From Agreia sp. PsM10 (GTDB taxonomy: Bacteria; Actinomycetota; Actinomycetes; Actinomycetales; Microbacteriaceae): a stretch of 64,000 nucleotides of DNA. The notes beneath the pieces are model-generated. The model did not search any database. It saw only the letters and a program-made list of their open reading frames with translations, and was not told where the DNA came from. Below, piece by piece: positions 42,375 to 51,516 of the stretch. How positions within the stretch are numbered: the first letter of the stretch is position 1; every line of letters begins with the position of its first letter. The stretch covers positions 1 to 64,000 of the forward strand of contig NZ_JARUXC010000009.1 of the NCBI RefSeq assembly GCF_030433855.1. The letters run 5' to 3'. A program made the position numbers and the translations under genes.

Positions 42375-43405
42375 GCAAGCTCGACATGGGAAAGGCCGCC
42401 GTCTTCGCCGACGACGGCACCCCGATCGACGTCGCGACGTCGCCCTGGGCGCGGGTGAAGCAGGTCCTCGCACTCAGGCCCGTTCGCATCACCCTCATCG
42501 TGGTCGGCATCGTCGTGCTCTTCGTGATGCCGGTGATCGTGCCGAGCCAGTACATCATGAACGTGATCGTGGTCTGCCTCATCTGGATTCCCCTGTCTAT
42601 CGGGCAGAATCTGGTGACAGGCAACGCGGGCGTCACGGTCATGGGGCAGGCGGCGTTCTACGCCGTGGGGGCCTACACGGCCGCCATCCTCTCGACCCGA
42701 ACAGAGATTCCGCATCCGATCATCTTTCTGATCGCGATGTGCCTCGCCGGCCTCGTGGGCTTCGTCATCAGCCTCCCCGCGGTGCGGGTGTCGGGCGACT
42801 ACGTGTTCGTCGTCACCCTGGGGCTCAACCTCATCGTGCTCGACGTCGCCCGCCAGTGGATCGACGTGACGGGCGGCGCCGCCGGCACCCCGGGCATCCC
42901 GCTCTTCACCGCCTTCGGCTGGGTGTCGCGCTCGGTATACGACTTCTACTGGGTGGCGCTCATCGTGGCCGCCGTCTGCACGGCCCTGGCCGTCGCCATC
43001 GGAGCTTCGCGCTACGGCCGAACCCTCACGGCCCTGCGTGAAGACCGGATGGCGGCCGAGGCGTCGGGCATCAGGGCGACCGCCCCCAGGGTGTGGATCA
43101 TCGCGGTGAGCGCGATGATGGGAGGCCTTGCCGGAGCGCTGCTCGCCTTCCACCTGGGCTTCGTGGGGCCGAGCAGCTTCGACACGCAGGTGTCGCTGCT
43201 GATCTTCGAGATGGCGATCATCGGCGGGCTCGGCAGCGTGCGCGGCTCCATTCTCGGCGCGGTGCTGCTCATTGCGCTGCCCGAGCTGCTGCGCCCCTTG
43301 CAGGACATCCGGCTCGGGCTCGGCGGAATCATCATCATCCTGCTGATGATCTACCGTCCCAACGGCATCCTCGGTTCGTCGTCGACGTCGCCCCTCGTGA
43401 AATGA
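42371..43405 (+). CDS. Liv-type ABC importer permease (LivM-like)
   Basis: The 344-residue protein has about nine membrane segments and the LivM features LVTGNAGVTVMGQAAFYAVGAYTAAIL and REDRMAAEASGIRATAPRVWIIAVSAMMGGLAGALLAF. It forms the channel with the LivH-like protein. Its stop overlaps the start of the racemase gene (ATGA), so transport and metabolism genes are translationally coupled. Confidence 0.93.
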   Translation: MSKLDMGKAAVFADDGTPIDVATSPWARVKQVLALRPVRITLIVVGIVVLFVMPVIVPSQYIMNVIVVCLIWIPLSIGQNLVTGNAGVTVMGQAAFYAVGAYTAAILSTRTEIPHPIIFLIAMCLAGLVGFVISLPAVRVSGDYVFVVTLGLNLIVLDVARQWIDVTGGAAGTPGIPLFTAFGWVSRSVYDFYWVALIVAAVCTALAVAIGASRYGRTLTALREDRMAAEASGIRATAPRVWIIAVSAMMGGLAGALLAFHLGFVGPSSFDTQVSLLIFEMAIIGGLGSVRGSILGAVLLIALPELLRPLQDIRLGLGGIIIILLMIYRPNGILGSSSTSPLVK

Positions 43406-44256
43406 GCGCATCCATGACGACCTCAGGCAGGCCCCGTCTCGTATGGCTCGACGCCACTGAGGGCGACCCTCGGCTCGCACGACTGTGGGAGTTCCTCGAT
43501 CGCTCGGTCGCCGAGCTCAGCCGGGGGCGCTTCGAGACCGAGCTCCGGCACACCGCGCTCGCCGCCGGCGGTGTGCGGCATCCGGCCACCCGCCTGTTGT
43601 CGGACGCCGCGTTGATGGCCTCGGCCGTCTCCATCGCCGACGACCCGGAGATCGGTGCGGACGCGCTGGTGCTCGGATGCTGGGGGTCGCCGATCCGGCA
43701 GATCCGCTCGGCCGTCGACATTCCGGTGACCTCGTTGCCGGATGCGTCGGCCCGGACGGCCGCATCGTTCACCACCCGCTCGGCGATCGTGACGGTGGCT
43801 CCCGCCCTGCGCGGACCGTTCGCGGCCGACTGGGAGGACCTCGGCGGAAGCTGCCTGCTCGACGTCGACGCCGTGCGCGCCTACGATCCCGAGTCGACGT
43901 ACCTCGACGTGGTCGACGCCATCGACGATCCGAAGCGACTCATCGACCGCTTCGACGGAGTCGCCCGCGCCGCCGTCGACGACGGCGCCGACGCGGTGAT
44001 CGTGGGCTGCGGCTATCTCGCGCCCCTCTTCACCGCCCACGGTTACACCCACGTGTCTGGTCACCCCGACGTGCCGGTCTACGACTGCAACGCGCTCGCA
44101 TTCGAGCACGCGGCGATGCTCCACACACTCGCGGCCCGGGGCATCCGCCCCGCACCCCGCAGCTACGGCGGCGTGCCCGAATCCCGGGCCGCCGTCTTCC
44201 GCACCGCCCTCGACGCACTGGCGCCGAGGCATCCACGAAAGGTCGCACACTCATGA
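43402..44256 (+). CDS. Asp/Glu/hydantoin racemase family protein
   Basis: The 284-residue protein has the two catalytic cysteines of the aspartate/glutamate racemase fold in VLGCWGSP (about residue 93) and VIVGCGYLAP (about residue 201). The family contains racemases, maleate isomerase and arylmalonate decarboxylase, so the reaction may be racemisation, isomerisation or decarboxylation of a carboxylated compound. It lies between the livM and SDR genes with four-base overlaps at both ends. Confidence 0.85.
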   Translation: MSASMTTSGRPRLVWLDATEGDPRLARLWEFLDRSVAELSRGRFETELRHTALAAGGVRHPATRLLSDAALMASAVSIADDPEIGADALVLGCWGSPIRQIRSAVDIPVTSLPDASARTAASFTTRSAIVTVAPALRGPFAADWEDLGGSCLLDVDAVRAYDPESTYLDVVDAIDDPKRLIDRFDGVARAAVDDGADAVIVGCGYLAPLFTAHGYTHVSGHPDVPVYDCNALAFEHAAMLHTLAARGIRPAPRSYGGVPESRAAVFRTALDALAPRHPRKVAHS

Positions 44257-44969
44257 CAGTCACCCCGGGAGTCGCACTCATCACCGGTGCCGGAAGCGGA
44301 ATGGGCCGTGCCACGGCGGAGAGGTTCCTCGCCGAGGGCTGGACGGTTCTCGCCCTCGACATCGCCCCCGTCGAGATCGCCACCGAGACCGGACAGGTGT
44401 TCAGCGCCGTCGCCGATGTGCGCGACCGCGCCGCCGTCGACGCCGCACTGGCGTCGCTCGTCGAGCAGGCGGGCGGGACTCTCGACGTGGTCGCGAACGT
44501 CGCCGGCGTGTACCCGCCCTCGACGCTCGAGACGTACACGGAGGACCTCTACCGTCTCGTGTTCGATATCAACGTGCTCGGCGTCATCAACATCACCGCG
44601 GCAGGTGCGAAGCTGCTCTCCGACGGGGGATCCATCGTGAACTTCGCGTCGGTCGACGCCTTCGCCAACTCGCCCGGCCAGCTGCTCTACTGCGCATCGA
44701 AGGCCGCCGTGGTGATGATCACCAAGTCGACCGCCATCGAGCTGGCGCCCCGTCGCATCCGGGTCAACGCCGTGGCGCCGGGGTGGATCGACACCCCGGG
44801 CAACCGTGCGACGGGCCGAATGGATGCCGCGGCCGCCAGCATCCCGCTCGGTCGCGTGGGACAGGCGAGCGAGATAGCCGAATGGGTGTGGATCCTCACC
44901 GGCGGCGGGCACGCGGGGTACATGACAGGAGAGACGATCAACCTCTCCGGCGGAGACGTGATGCGATGA
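44253..44969 (+). CDS. short-chain dehydrogenase/reductase
   Basis: The 238-residue SDR has the TGAGSGMGRA nucleotide loop, a NVAGV variant of the NNAG motif, Ser in IVNFASVDA and the catalytic YCASK. The middle Asp after the second strand (LALDIAP) favours NAD+. It oxidises or reduces a hydroxyl or keto group of the imported compound or a later intermediate. It overlaps the racemase gene and livG by four bases each. Confidence 0.9.
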   Translation: MTVTPGVALITGAGSGMGRATAERFLAEGWTVLALDIAPVEIATETGQVFSAVADVRDRAAVDAALASLVEQAGGTLDVVANVAGVYPPSTLETYTEDLYRLVFDINVLGVINITAAGAKLLSDGGSIVNFASVDAFANSPGQLLYCASKAAVVMITKSTAIELAPRRIRVNAVAPGWIDTPGNRATGRMDAAAASIPLGRVGQASEIAEWVWILTGGGHAGYMTGETINLSGGDVMR

Positions 44970-45763
44970 CACTCGCTGAACCGACGACCAGCCTGCGGGG
45001 AGACCTCGCGGTGCGCGCGGCGACCGTGCGCTACGGAGGGCTCACCGCCCTCGACGCCTTCGACCTGCGCGTGCGCGGCGGTTCGATCACCGGCGTCATC
45101 GGACCCAATGGCTCGGGAAAATCGACTCTCATCAATATCGTCGCCGGCATCACCCCCGTCGACTCGGGATCCGTCGTGTTCGAGGGCGCCGATGTGACCG
45201 GGCTGACCGTGCCGAAGCGCGCCTCGATCGGCATCGCCCGCACCTTTCAGGCCATCCGACTCTTCGATTCGATGAGCGTGCTCGAGAACGTGCTCATCGG
45301 GGCGACGCGGAACTACCGGTCGAGCCTGGCCGCGAGCGTCTTCAGGACCCCCAGGCTGAAGAAGGACGACGAGGTGCAGCGCGAGCTCGCGATGGAGATC
45401 CTCGCGTCGTTCGGCAACCGACTGCTGCCCCGCCTCAGCCATCCGGTCGGCACGCTCTCGTACGCCAACCGGCGGCGCGTCGAGATCACGCGCGCGTTCA
45501 TGCTGCAGCCCAGCCTGCTGCTGCTCGACGAGCCGATGGCCGGAATGAACCCGCACGAGTCGTGGGAATTGGCCGAGCAGCTGCCCGGCCTGCTGCGCGA
45601 CCGCGACTGCTCGGCACTCATCGTCGAGCACAAGATGGATATCATCACGCACCTCTGCAGTGATGTGTACGTGCTCGACCACGGAGTGGAGATCGCCCAT
45701 GGAAGCCCCCGCGATGTCGTCAAGGACCCTGCCGTCGAGGAGGCCTTCCTTGGAATCGAATAG
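44966..45763 (+). CDS. Liv-type ABC importer ATPase (LivG-like)
   Basis: The 265-residue protein has Walker A GPNGSGKSTLIN, Walker B LLLLDEPMAGMNP and the ARTFQAIRLFDSMSVLENVLIG block of LivG. The ABC signature reads LSYANRRRVEITRA, where most family members have LSYGQQRRLEIARA, so it is slightly degenerate. It energises the LivHM channel together with LivF. It overlaps the SDR gene by four bases. Confidence 0.92.
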   Translation: MTLAEPTTSLRGDLAVRAATVRYGGLTALDAFDLRVRGGSITGVIGPNGSGKSTLINIVAGITPVDSGSVVFEGADVTGLTVPKRASIGIARTFQAIRLFDSMSVLENVLIGATRNYRSSLAASVFRTPRLKKDDEVQRELAMEILASFGNRLLPRLSHPVGTLSYANRRRVEITRAFMLQPSLLLLDEPMAGMNPHESWELAEQLPGLLRDRDCSALIVEHKMDIITHLCSDVYVLDHGVEIAHGSPRDVVKDPAVEEAFLGIE

Positions 45764-46487
45764 GGGCGAGGCCCTGCTGCAGCTCGACCGGGTGACCGTT
45801 CAGTACGGTCGCTTCGTCGCGCTGCGCGACGTGTCCTACAACATCTTCCCGGGCCAGATGGTGAGTCTCCTGGGCGGCAACGCCTCGGGAAAGTCCACGA
45901 GCATCAAGTCGGTCTTCGGCGTCGCGAAGGTCACGTCGGGAGACGTGTACTTCAATGGCGAGAAGATCACGGGCTGGACCACGGAGCGCCGCGTCAGGGC
46001 GGGGCTCGCGATCGTTCCGGAGGGCCGCAGGCTGTTCCGGCGCATGAGCGTGGAGGAGAACATCCTCATCGGCGCGGTGAACCGCAAGGATTCGCACGCG
46101 GTGAAGAGCGACCTTGACAACCTCTACGACATGTTCCCCCGGCTCGTCGAGCGCCGACACCAGCTGGCCGGCACCCTCTCGGGTGGGGAACAGCAGATGG
46201 GCGCCCTCGCCAGGGCCATGATGAGCAAGCCGAAACTGGTGCTCATGGACGAGCCGTCGATGGGCCTCGCGCCCTCGATGGTGAAGAAGTCGTTCGCCCT
46301 CATCGAGCAGGTCCGGGATGCCGGCACCAGCGTGTTCGTCGTCGAACAGAACGCCAACGCGGCGCTGCGTATCGCCGACTACGCCTACGTGCTGCGCGCC
46401 GGCGAGCTGGTGCTCGAGGGGACCGCCGCCGAGATCGCGGAGAGCTCGGAGATGAAGGAGGCCTATTTGGGCAAAGGCGACTCATAG
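45750..46487 (+). CDS. Liv-type ABC importer ATPase (LivF-like)
   Basis: The 245-residue protein has Walker A GGNASGKSTSIK, signature LSGGEQQMGALARAMM and Walker B LVLMDEPSMGLAP. TTG 45750 is chosen because GAGGAGG at 45737-45743 lies just before it and the protein then starts as usual near ALLQLDRVTVQYG. ATG 45714 is an alternative. The gene overlaps livG by 14 bases and completes the importer. Confidence 0.92.
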   Translation: MESNRGEALLQLDRVTVQYGRFVALRDVSYNIFPGQMVSLLGGNASGKSTSIKSVFGVAKVTSGDVYFNGEKITGWTTERRVRAGLAIVPEGRRLFRRMSVEENILIGAVNRKDSHAVKSDLDNLYDMFPRLVERRHQLAGTLSGGEQQMGALARAMMSKPKLVLMDEPSMGLAPSMVKKSFALIEQVRDAGTSVFVVEQNANAALRIADYAYVLRAGELVLEGTAAEIAESSEMKEAYLGKGDS

Positions 46488-46525
46488 AGTGTGCGGTTGG
46501 ATAGGGAATGCGGAAAGGAGATCCT

Positions 46526-47239
46526 ATGGAACTCGGGGCTATTTCGAGAGTCAGCACGAGCGATGTGCTCGCGGGGCAGTTGCGTGAGGCGATCGTCACC
46601 GGCGTCTACAAACCGGGCGACCGGCTCGTCGAGGCCGAACTCGCCGAGCGTTTCGACATCTCCCGGGGGCCGGTGCGCGAAGCGATGCGCACCATCGCCG
46701 GCGAGGGGCTGGTGCAGATACGCAAGAATCGTGGCGCCGTGGTCAGCACGCCGACACCCGACGACGTGCTCGAGGTCTATGCGCTTCGCATGGGACTCGG
46801 CGAGATTGCACTGCAGCACGCCGCCTACGCGAACCTCCTGACCGGACCGACCCTGCGTAGAGTCACGCAGCTGCTCGAGCGCATGGACAACCCGGCGATC
46901 CAGGACGACCGTCACCGCATGGTCGACGCCGATCTGGCCTTCCAGGCCGCGCTGATCGCGGCGGGCGAACTGCCCCGGATCACGGACATCTTCGCCCAGA
47001 CCGACACGGACATCCGGTTCTACGTGCAGGTGCTCGGAATCGAGTACGACGACGCCAACCATACGAATCTCATGATCCGTCACCGCCTCCTCGTCGACAC
47101 CATCATCGATGGAGACGCGACGAGCGCGGCAGCGCAATGGCGCAGCCACATCCAGACGACCGTCAACGAGTTCGTTCCCGCATTCGACGCACGCAACGAG
47201 AAGCCCTTCGAGCGCCCGCTCATGAGACAGCTCTTCTAA
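46526..47239 (+). CDS. GntR family regulator, FCD subgroup
   Basis: The 237-residue protein has the GntR winged helix (LAGQLREAIVTGVYKPGDRLVEAELAERFDISRGPVREAM) and the FCD domain with MVDADLAFQAALIAAGELPRI and MIRHRLLVDTI holding the ligand and metal sites. It is the second FCD regulator of the catabolic locus. AAAGGAG at 46514-46520 precedes ATG 46526. It may act on the same TTGT-N2-ACAA boxes as its partner at 37550 or on the 49 bases before its own gene. Confidence 0.88.
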   Translation: MELGAISRVSTSDVLAGQLREAIVTGVYKPGDRLVEAELAERFDISRGPVREAMRTIAGEGLVQIRKNRGAVVSTPTPDDVLEVYALRMGLGEIALQHAAYANLLTGPTLRRVTQLLERMDNPAIQDDRHRMVDADLAFQAALIAAGELPRITDIFAQTDTDIRFYVQVLGIEYDDANHTNLMIRHRLLVDTIIDGDATSAAAQWRSHIQTTVNEFVPAFDARNEKPFERPLMRQLF

Positions 47240-47265
47240 CAGCCGCTCTTCGATCCATCCACTCG

Positions 47266-47284
47266 GCACGCCCTCCGGGCGTGC
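47266..47284 (+). terminator. short hairpin after the second gntR
   Basis: GCACGCCC, TCC, GGGCGTGC forms a perfect hairpin 26 bases after the stop. It probably ends the transporter-gntR transcript or lowers read-through to the monooxygenase. Confidence 0.65.
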
Positions 47285-47325
47285 GTTCGACCGCGCCTGA
47301 AAACCGGTCAAGAAAGGTCATCACG

Positions 47326-48594
47326 ATGCCCAGATATTGCCTGATCGGTGCCGGCGCCGCCGGCATCGGAGCCCTCGCCGTGCTGCTCGAGCAGGGATTC
47401 GAGGTCGACTGCTTCGAGAAGTCGACGGTCGTCGGCGGCCACTGGCACACCGACTACGAGGCGCTGCACCTCATCACCTCGCGCAATCTCACGAACTACG
47501 AGGGCTTTCCCATGCCCGACGACTACCCGCTCTTTCCGAGCCGAGACCAGATGCGCTCCTACCTCGAGTCGTACGCGGCCTGGAAGGGGCTCTACGAGCA
47601 CATCGAATTCGGCGTCGAGGTTCTGTCCGTCGCGCCCGTAGCCGGCGAGGGCACCACGGGTTCGCACGGGTGGACCGTCATCACCTCGCGTGGCGACGAG
47701 GGCGTCTACGACGGAGTGCTCGTGGCCAACGGGCACCTGGTCGACCCCAAGATGCCCGAGATCCCGGGCCACTTCGCGGGAACGCAGCTGCACTCGTCGC
47801 AGTACACCAACGTCGACGACATCGAGGGTCGACGCGTGCTCGTGGTCGGCTCGGGCAACTCGGGATGCGACCTCGCCGTGGACGCGGCCCAGCACCGCTA
47901 CGACGTGGCGATCTCGGTTCGCCACGGCCACATCTTCCAGCCGAAGACGTTCATGGGCGTTCCCCGTTCGGAACTCTCCTTCCTGCAGGAGTTCACCTTC
48001 GAGGAGCAGGACCTGCTGACGCGGCTGCTGATCCGCATGTCGGTGGGCACGCATGAGAACTACCCGGGCCTCCCCGCGCCGGAGGCCCGCACACTGGCCG
48101 AGGGTGCGCCGGTCGTGAACAACCTGCTGCTCTACTGGATGCACCACGGACGCATCAAGCCGGTTCCCGGAGTGTCGCGCTTCGAGGGAAACACGGTGTT
48201 CTTCACCGACGGCTCCTCGCAGGAGTTCGACACCATCCTCTGGGCGACGGGATTCAACGCGGCTCTGCCGTTCCTCGACGATGCCATCCTCGAGTGGCAG
48301 GACGGCGTACCGCTGCGCCTCGGAGGGGCGACGGTTCCGGTCGGTCTCGAGAAGCTGTACTTCGTCGGACTCATCGCACCCAGGGGCCCGCAGCCGCCGG
48401 TCTACCCGATGCAGACCAAGGTCATCGCGCAGATGCTGCGGGCCCACGAGGCCGCGGGGGAGTCGGGTGCGGGAATCCAGGCCCTGCTCGCCGGTCAGCA
48501 GACACCGGAATGGCGCATCGACATCCTCCGCCCGCTCTGGACTGAACAGCTCGAGCAGACCGCGTATCTGCTGTCGCGGGTCTCGGTCGCATGA
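47326..48594 (+). CDS. flavin-containing monooxygenase (FMO-like)
   Basis: The 422-residue enzyme has two dinucleotide loops (GAGAAGIG at residues 8-15 and GSGNSGCD near 181) and the FMO fingerprint F-x-G-x3-H-x3-Y (FAGTQLHSSQY, about 145), plus the ATGFNAALP motif. The Tyr at the end of the fingerprint points to N- or S-oxygenation rather than Baeyer-Villiger activity, though exceptions exist. It should use FAD and NADPH. GAAAGG precedes ATG 47326. Its stop overlaps the following SDR start. Confidence 0.9.
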   Translation: MPRYCLIGAGAAGIGALAVLLEQGFEVDCFEKSTVVGGHWHTDYEALHLITSRNLTNYEGFPMPDDYPLFPSRDQMRSYLESYAAWKGLYEHIEFGVEVLSVAPVAGEGTTGSHGWTVITSRGDEGVYDGVLVANGHLVDPKMPEIPGHFAGTQLHSSQYTNVDDIEGRRVLVVGSGNSGCDLAVDAAQHRYDVAISVRHGHIFQPKTFMGVPRSELSFLQEFTFEEQDLLTRLLIRMSVGTHENYPGLPAPEARTLAEGAPVVNNLLLYWMHHGRIKPVPGVSRFEGNTVFFTDGSSQEFDTILWATGFNAALPFLDDAILEWQDGVPLRLGGATVPVGLEKLYFVGLIAPRGPQPPVYPMQTKVIAQMLRAHEAAGESGAGIQALLAGQQTPEWRIDILRPLWTEQLEQTAYLLSRVSVA

Positions 48595-49334
48595 GCGGGG
48601 CGAGGCTCGACGACCGGGTCGTGCTGGTGACGGGAGGTGCTCGCGGCCAGGGTGCCTCGCACGCGCGGCACCTGGCTCGCGAGGGCGCGAGAGTCGTGAT
48701 CACGGATCTGCGCGATGAGCTCGGCGAGCAGACCGCGGCGGAGCTCTCGGCGCTGGGCCTCGATGTCTCGTACCTTCACCATGACGTCACATCGGAGGAG
48801 TCGTGGATCAGCGTGGTCGGCTCCGTCGTCGAGACCCACGGCAGGATCGACGGGCTGGTGAACAATGCAGGAATCGTTCGTGTCGTGCCCATCGCTGACG
48901 AGACGCTCGACGGATGGTCGCGGGTTCTCAGCGTGAACGCGGCCAGCGCCTTCCTCGGGGTGAAGACGGTCGCGCCCATCCTCGTCGCCCACGGCGGAGG
49001 CTCGATCGTGAACGTGTCGTCGACCTCGGCCCTGGTGGGCTCGCCGGGGTACGCCGCCTACTGCGCGTCGAAGGCCGCCGTCCTCGGCCTCACGAGGGTG
49101 GCGGCGCTGGAATACGCCGGCTCCGGCGTCAGAGTCAACGCCCTGTGCCCCGGAGGCGTCTCGACGGCGATGAATGACGACGAGCCCCCGGGCGGTGTCG
49201 GGCCGTCGACACCGCTGGGCCGTCGCGCGGTCGTCGATGAGATCTCGCCTCTGGTCGTGTACCTGATGTCGAACGAGTCGTTCTTCATGACCGGGTCGGA
49301 GGTGGTGATCGACGGAGGGTTCACAGCCCAGTGA
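48591..49334 (+). CDS. short-chain dehydrogenase/reductase
   Basis: The 247-residue SDR has TGGARGQGASH, ITDLRDE (Asp after the second strand, favouring NAD+), NNAGI, Ser in IVNVSSTSA and the catalytic YCASK. It is co-translated with the flavin monooxygenase (ATGA overlap), so it may process that enzyme's product. The paralogue at 44253 is only distantly similar. Confidence 0.9.
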   Translation: MSGARLDDRVVLVTGGARGQGASHARHLAREGARVVITDLRDELGEQTAAELSALGLDVSYLHHDVTSEESWISVVGSVVETHGRIDGLVNNAGIVRVVPIADETLDGWSRVLSVNAASAFLGVKTVAPILVAHGGGSIVNVSSTSALVGSPGYAAYCASKAAVLGLTRVAALEYAGSGVRVNALCPGGVSTAMNDDEPPGGVGPSTPLGRRAVVDEISPLVVYLMSNESFFMTGSEVVIDGGFTAQ

Positions 49335-49436
49335 CGCCATGGTCAGGCCGGGTTCGATACGATGCTGAGGCACGAGCAGCGCCGATCGTCTGGGTCGCGC
49401 ATGCGCCCTCCATGCCGATAGAGAAGTTGAAAGTAC

Positions 49437-50276
49437 ATGACAGCATCGACCATCGACCCCCAGATCGCGCGTTCCTGGCTGCTCGTCTCGGGCATCCGTT
49501 CCGAGGACTTCGATCCGGCCGCCGACTCGCGCGCCGACCAGATCATCCTCGACATCGAAGACGCCGTCGACCCGAAACTGAAGGCGGATGCGCGCACCTC
49601 GGTCATCGACTGGCTCAGCAGCGGCGGGGCCGGCTGGGTGCGCATCAACGACCGCACCACCGAGTTCTGGTCCGACGACGTCGACGGCCTCAAGGGCGTG
49701 CCGGGGCTGTCGGGCGTCATGCTGGCCAAGACGGAGTCGGCCGAGCAGGTCACCGAGACGTTCGATCGCCTCGGCGGCACCGTGCCGATTCTGGCCCTCG
49801 TCGAGTCGGCGCTCGGCATCGAAGAGGCGCCGGCCATCGCCCGGGCCCGGGGCGCGTTCCGTCTCGGATTCGGCAGCGGCGACTACCGCCGTGACACGGG
49901 CACGAGCGCCGACGACCTGGCCATGGCCTATCCGCGCTCGCGCCTCGTCGTGGCGAGCCGCATCGGCAACCTGCCCGGTCCCATCGACGGTCCGACGGTC
50001 GGCAGCAATCACCCGGTTCTGCGGCAGAAGTCCGAGCACGCCGTGGCCATGGGCCTCACCGGAAAGCTGTGCCTCGACCTCGACCAGCTGTCGGTGATCA
50101 ACGAGACGATCAGCCCCACGGTGTCGGATGCGACGTGGGCGCGCGACTTCCTCGACGACTTCGAGTCGCGGGGCCGGGTCATCCGCGACGGCAGCGACCT
50201 GCCGAGGCTCGGCCGTGCCGAGAAGATCGACCGCCTCGCGCGGGCCTTCGGCGTCGTGCCGATCGCTCGGCGCTAG
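49437..50276 (+). CDS. HpcH/HpaI aldolase / citrate lyase beta-like protein (CitE-like)
   Basis: The 279-residue TIM-barrel protein has IILDIEDAVDPKLKADAR, VRINDRTTEF, VMLAKTESAEQV and LALVESALGIEEA, with Glu and Asp that bind Mg2+. CitE-like enzymes cleave or hydrolyse beta-hydroxyacyl or malyl-CoA-type substrates. It closes the locus and is the best candidate for the final carbon-carbon cleavage. A TACGAT about 75 bases upstream suggests its own promoter. Confidence 0.88.
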   Translation: MTASTIDPQIARSWLLVSGIRSEDFDPAADSRADQIILDIEDAVDPKLKADARTSVIDWLSSGGAGWVRINDRTTEFWSDDVDGLKGVPGLSGVMLAKTESAEQVTETFDRLGGTVPILALVESALGIEEAPAIARARGAFRLGFGSGDYRRDTGTSADDLAMAYPRSRLVVASRIGNLPGPIDGPTVGSNHPVLRQKSEHAVAMGLTGKLCLDLDQLSVINETISPTVSDATWARDFLDDFESRGRVIRDGSDLPRLGRAEKIDRLARAFGVVPIARR

Positions 50277-50285
50277 CCGAGCTCC

Positions 50286-50324
50286 GATGGGCGGCCCGCA
50301 CCACGAGGGTTCGCGCCGCCCATC
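50286..50324. terminator. bidirectional hairpin terminator
   Basis: GATGGGCGG (50286-50294) and CCGCCCATC (50316-50324) pair between the convergent CitE-like and aldo/keto reductase genes. Confidence 0.75.
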
Positions 50325-50333
50325 ACGGTCGAG

Positions 50334-51359
50334 CTAGACCGCGCTCGAGCTCGCCCACAGGTTGATGTCGCGATCGCCGGCGAGTTCGTCGATCTTCGCG
50401 AGCTCGTCGCCCGTGAACGCGAGGTTCTGAACGGCGGCCAGGTTGTCGTCGAGCTGCGCCACCGACGACGCTCCGATGAGCACCGAGGTCACGCGCTCTT
50501 CGCGCAGCGCCCACGAGAGCGCCAGCTGGGCGAGGGTCTGGCCGCGTCCTGAAGCGATGTCGTTCAGGGCCCGCACCCGCCCGAGCGTCTCGTCGGTGAG
50601 CATCCGCTTCTGCATCGAGCCGCCGCGCGCGCCGCGCGAATCGGCGGGGATGCCGTCGAGGTAGCGGTCGGTGAGCAGGCCCTGGGCGAGCGGCGAGAAC
50701 GCGATGCAGCCGACGCCGAGTTCGCCGAGGGTGTCGAGCAGCCCGTCCTCGATCCAGCGGTTGAACATGGAGTACGAGGGCTGGTGGATCAGCAGCGGCG
50801 TGCCGAGATCGGCGAGGATGCGCGCGGCCTCGAGCGTGCGCTCGGGCGAGTAGCTCGAGATGCCGGCGTAGAGGGCCCGGCCCGACTGCACCGCGGTGTG
50901 CAGGGCGCCCATCGTCTCTTCGAGGGGAGTGTCGGGGTCGGCTCGGTGGCTGTAGAAGATGTCGACGTAGTCGACGCCCATGCGGGCGAGCGACTGATCG
51001 AGCGAGGCCAGCAGGTACTTGCGCGATCCGTGGTCGCCGTAGGGCCCGGGCCACATGTCGTAGCCGGCCTTCGTCGAGAGCACGAGCTCGTCGCGGTACG
51101 GCGCGAAGTCCTCCGCGAAGATGCGGCCGAAGTTGGTCTCGGCGCTGCCGTAGGGCGGCCCGTAGTTGTTGGCCAGATCGAAGTGGGTCACTCCCGAATC
51201 GAAGGCGCGGCGCAGAATGGCGCGCTGCGTGTCGAGGGCCACGTCGTCACCGAAGTTCTGCCAGAGCCCGAGCGAGACGGCGGGCAGCTTGAGGCCGCTG
51301 CGCCCCGTGCGTCGATAGGGAAAGGAGTCGTAGCGAGTGTCTGAGGCGAGGTAGGTCAT
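50334..51359 (-). CDS. aldo/keto reductase (YghZ-like)
   Basis: The 341-residue TIM-barrel enzyme has the AKR14-like features THFDLANNYGPPYGSAETNFG (Asp, Tyr), LVLSTKAGYDMWPGPYGDHGSRKYL (Lys), YVDIFYSHRADPDTPLEETM (His) and SVLIGASS. The E. coli relative YghZ reduces L-glyceraldehyde 3-phosphate and methylglyoxal. On its strand CATCAT lies six bases before ATG 51359, supporting that start over the GTG at 51377. Confidence 0.92.
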   Translation of the reverse strand: MTYLASDTRYDSFPYRRTGRSGLKLPAVSLGLWQNFGDDVALDTQRAILRRAFDSGVTHFDLANNYGPPYGSAETNFGRIFAEDFAPYRDELVLSTKAGYDMWPGPYGDHGSRKYLLASLDQSLARMGVDYVDIFYSHRADPDTPLEETMGALHTAVQSGRALYAGISSYSPERTLEAARILADLGTPLLIHQPSYSMFNRWIEDGLLDTLGELGVGCIAFSPLAQGLLTDRYLDGIPADSRGARGGSMQKRMLTDETLGRVRALNDIASGRGQTLAQLALSWALREERVTSVLIGASSVAQLDDNLAAVQNLAFTGDELAKIDELAGDRDINLWASSSAV

Positions 51360-51424
51360 TACTCGATGATGGGTCACTCGACGCGCAGGCCGCTACCGCT
51401 TGCCACGTTCGAAAAAAGTTTCAT

Positions 51425-51440
51425 GACAGTGCATCCAAAC
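51425..51440 (+). promoter_or_regulatory. possible ECF sigma -35 element
   Basis: GTGCATCCAAAC upstream of the DUF4397 gene resembles the GCATCC-type -35 elements of RskA-linked ECF sigma factors. I cannot match a -10 element, so this is a weak call. Confidence 0.3.
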
Positions 51441-51516
51441 GGCCGCCCACGGGAGAAGTGCTTTGTGTAGGCAGTTCTCTCTTCGCCCCTGACCGGGGCT
51501 CGACCAGGAGGTATCC

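Noticed and set aside
40350-42473. 707-codon open frame opposite the livK and livH genes
   Set aside because: It is a mirror of two well supported genes and is rich in Arg, His, Asp and Glu with no domain.
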